Shown piece after piece: positions 6,642 through 7,213 of a stretch of DNA of 7,213 bases. The stretch is taken from the NCBI GenBank assembly GCA_947505995.1, contig CANNNB010000118.1, forward strand, positions 1 through 7,213, read 5' to 3'. A program made the translations under genes and the position numbers. This stretch comes from Comamonadaceae bacterium (GTDB lineage Bacteria; Pseudomonadota; Gammaproteobacteria; Burkholderiales; Burkholderiaceae). Each line of letters begins with the position of its first letter. Positions within the stretch are counted from its first letter, which is position 1. The notes beneath the pieces are model-generated. The model ran no database searches. It was not told the DNA's origin and worked only from the letters and a program-made list of their open reading frames with translations.

Positions 6642-7213
6642 TTAAGCGCTGACGAGGGTTGTGGGTTTGGTGGCAATTTTATGCTCGGAATAAGGATCGA
6701 ACGTCAGTATTTCTAAGCGTCCATCATGGTGTTCTACCAAGGTGCTTAAACTTTCAACCCAATCGCCATCGTTGCAATACAGAACGCCATCAATGTTGCG
6801 AATTTCTGCATGGTGGATATGCCCACAAACGACGCCGTCATAACCCAATTTTTTTGCTTCATGAGCCACTGCCACTTCGAAGTCAGAAATGAAATTCACA
6901 GCTTTTTTGACCTTCAATTTCAGGTAGGCAGATAAAGACCAATAGGGCATCCCTAAACGTCCGCGCATGTAATTCAAGTGGCGGTTGGCTTTAAGGGCCC
7001 AGTCATACAAGGTATCTCCTAAGTAGGCAAGCCATTTTGCAAATTGAATAACACCATCAAAATAGTCGCCATGAATCACCCATAGCTTTTTGCCATCGGC
7101 GGTGATATGCACTGCGTGCTCGACCACTTCAACACCGCCAAAGGAGTGATCTAAAAAGTCTCGTGCAAATTCATCGTGATTGCCTGGCACGTAAATCACT
7201 CGGCAACCTTTGC
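6642..7213 (-). CDS. LpxH-like metallophosphoesterase, N-terminus beyond window edge
   Basis: About 189 C-terminal residues of a calcineurin-type metallophosphoesterase of the UDP-2,3-diacylglucosamine diphosphatase-like group (COG2908 type). The frame stays open to the right edge, reading KGCRVIYVPGNHD, so the GTG at 7197-7199 is internal. Metal-site motifs visible are GNHD (7173-7184), HGD (7065-7073) and GHIHH (6810-6824); the first D-x-H and GD motifs must lie outside the window. YCNDGDWVES near the C-terminus is typical of the ~270-280-residue proteins commonly annotated as UDP-2,3-diacylglucosamine diphosphatase, which are longer than E. coli LpxH (240). If it acts like LpxH it would cleave the pyrophosphate of UDP-2,3-diacylglucosamine in lipid A synthesis, but members of this group are often paralogues with untested substrates. 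It is convergent with the permease gene, 38 bases away, and probably belongs to another transcription unit. Confidence 0.88.
   Translation of the reverse strand, partial: KGCRVIYVPGNHDEFARDFLDHSFGGVEVVEHAVHITADGKKLWVIHGDYFDGVIQFAKWLAYLGDTLYDWALKANRHLNYMRGRLGMPYWSLSAYLKLKVKKAVNFISDFEVAVAHEAKKLGYDGVVCGHIHHAEIRNIDGVLYCNDGDWVESLSTLVEHHDGRLEILTFDPYSEHKIATKPTTLVSA

Overview
The window reads as a stretch of Gram-negative chromosome, most likely a betaproteobacterium of the Burkholderiales. That placement rests on the style of the TRAP/TPAT proteins and on a GC content near 50% judged by eye. It is an inference, not a measurement. Coding density is very high: no gap between genes exceeds about 40 bases, there is no non-coding stretch over 300 bases, and I see no tRNA, rRNA, CRISPR, insertion sequence or attachment site.

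Bases 1-6603 hold five co-directional, tightly spaced plus-strand genes that look like one operon: (1) a TonB-dependent outer-membrane receptor, cut off at its N-terminus by the window edge; (2) a short MotA/TolQ/ExbB-family proton-channel protein; (3) a TatT-type TPR-like lipoprotein of the TRAP-transporter-associated family; (4) a DctP-type periplasmic solute-binding protein; (5) a fused small-plus-large (Q-M) TRAP permease. Gaps are 10, 19 and 14 bases, and the last pair overlaps by 4 bases (ATGA).

Together these genes outline an import route across the whole envelope. The receptor would bring a ligand across the outer membrane, powered through an ExbB-type channel. The TatT lipoprotein and the P protein would receive it in the periplasm, and the ion-driven Q-M permease would carry it across the inner membrane. 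Genes 3-5 match the TPAT layout (TPR-protein-associated TRAP transporter) known from Treponema pallidum Tp0956-Tp0958. Genes 1 and 2 add the outer-membrane step. The ligand is unknown. The P protein has Phe where classical TRAP binding proteins carry the carboxylate-binding Arg, so a non-carboxylate, possibly hydrophobic, ligand is plausible.

Odd points: no ExbD or TonB gene is in the window; the ExbB-like protein lacks the usual transmembrane Glu; tatT appears to start at TTG behind a good ribosome-binding site; and a seven-codon micro-ORF exactly bridges the exbB-like and tatT-like genes.

Bases 6642-7213 carry a convergent minus-strand gene for an LpxH-like metallophosphoesterase, cut at its N-terminus by the right window edge. 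It does not look functionally tied to the operon.
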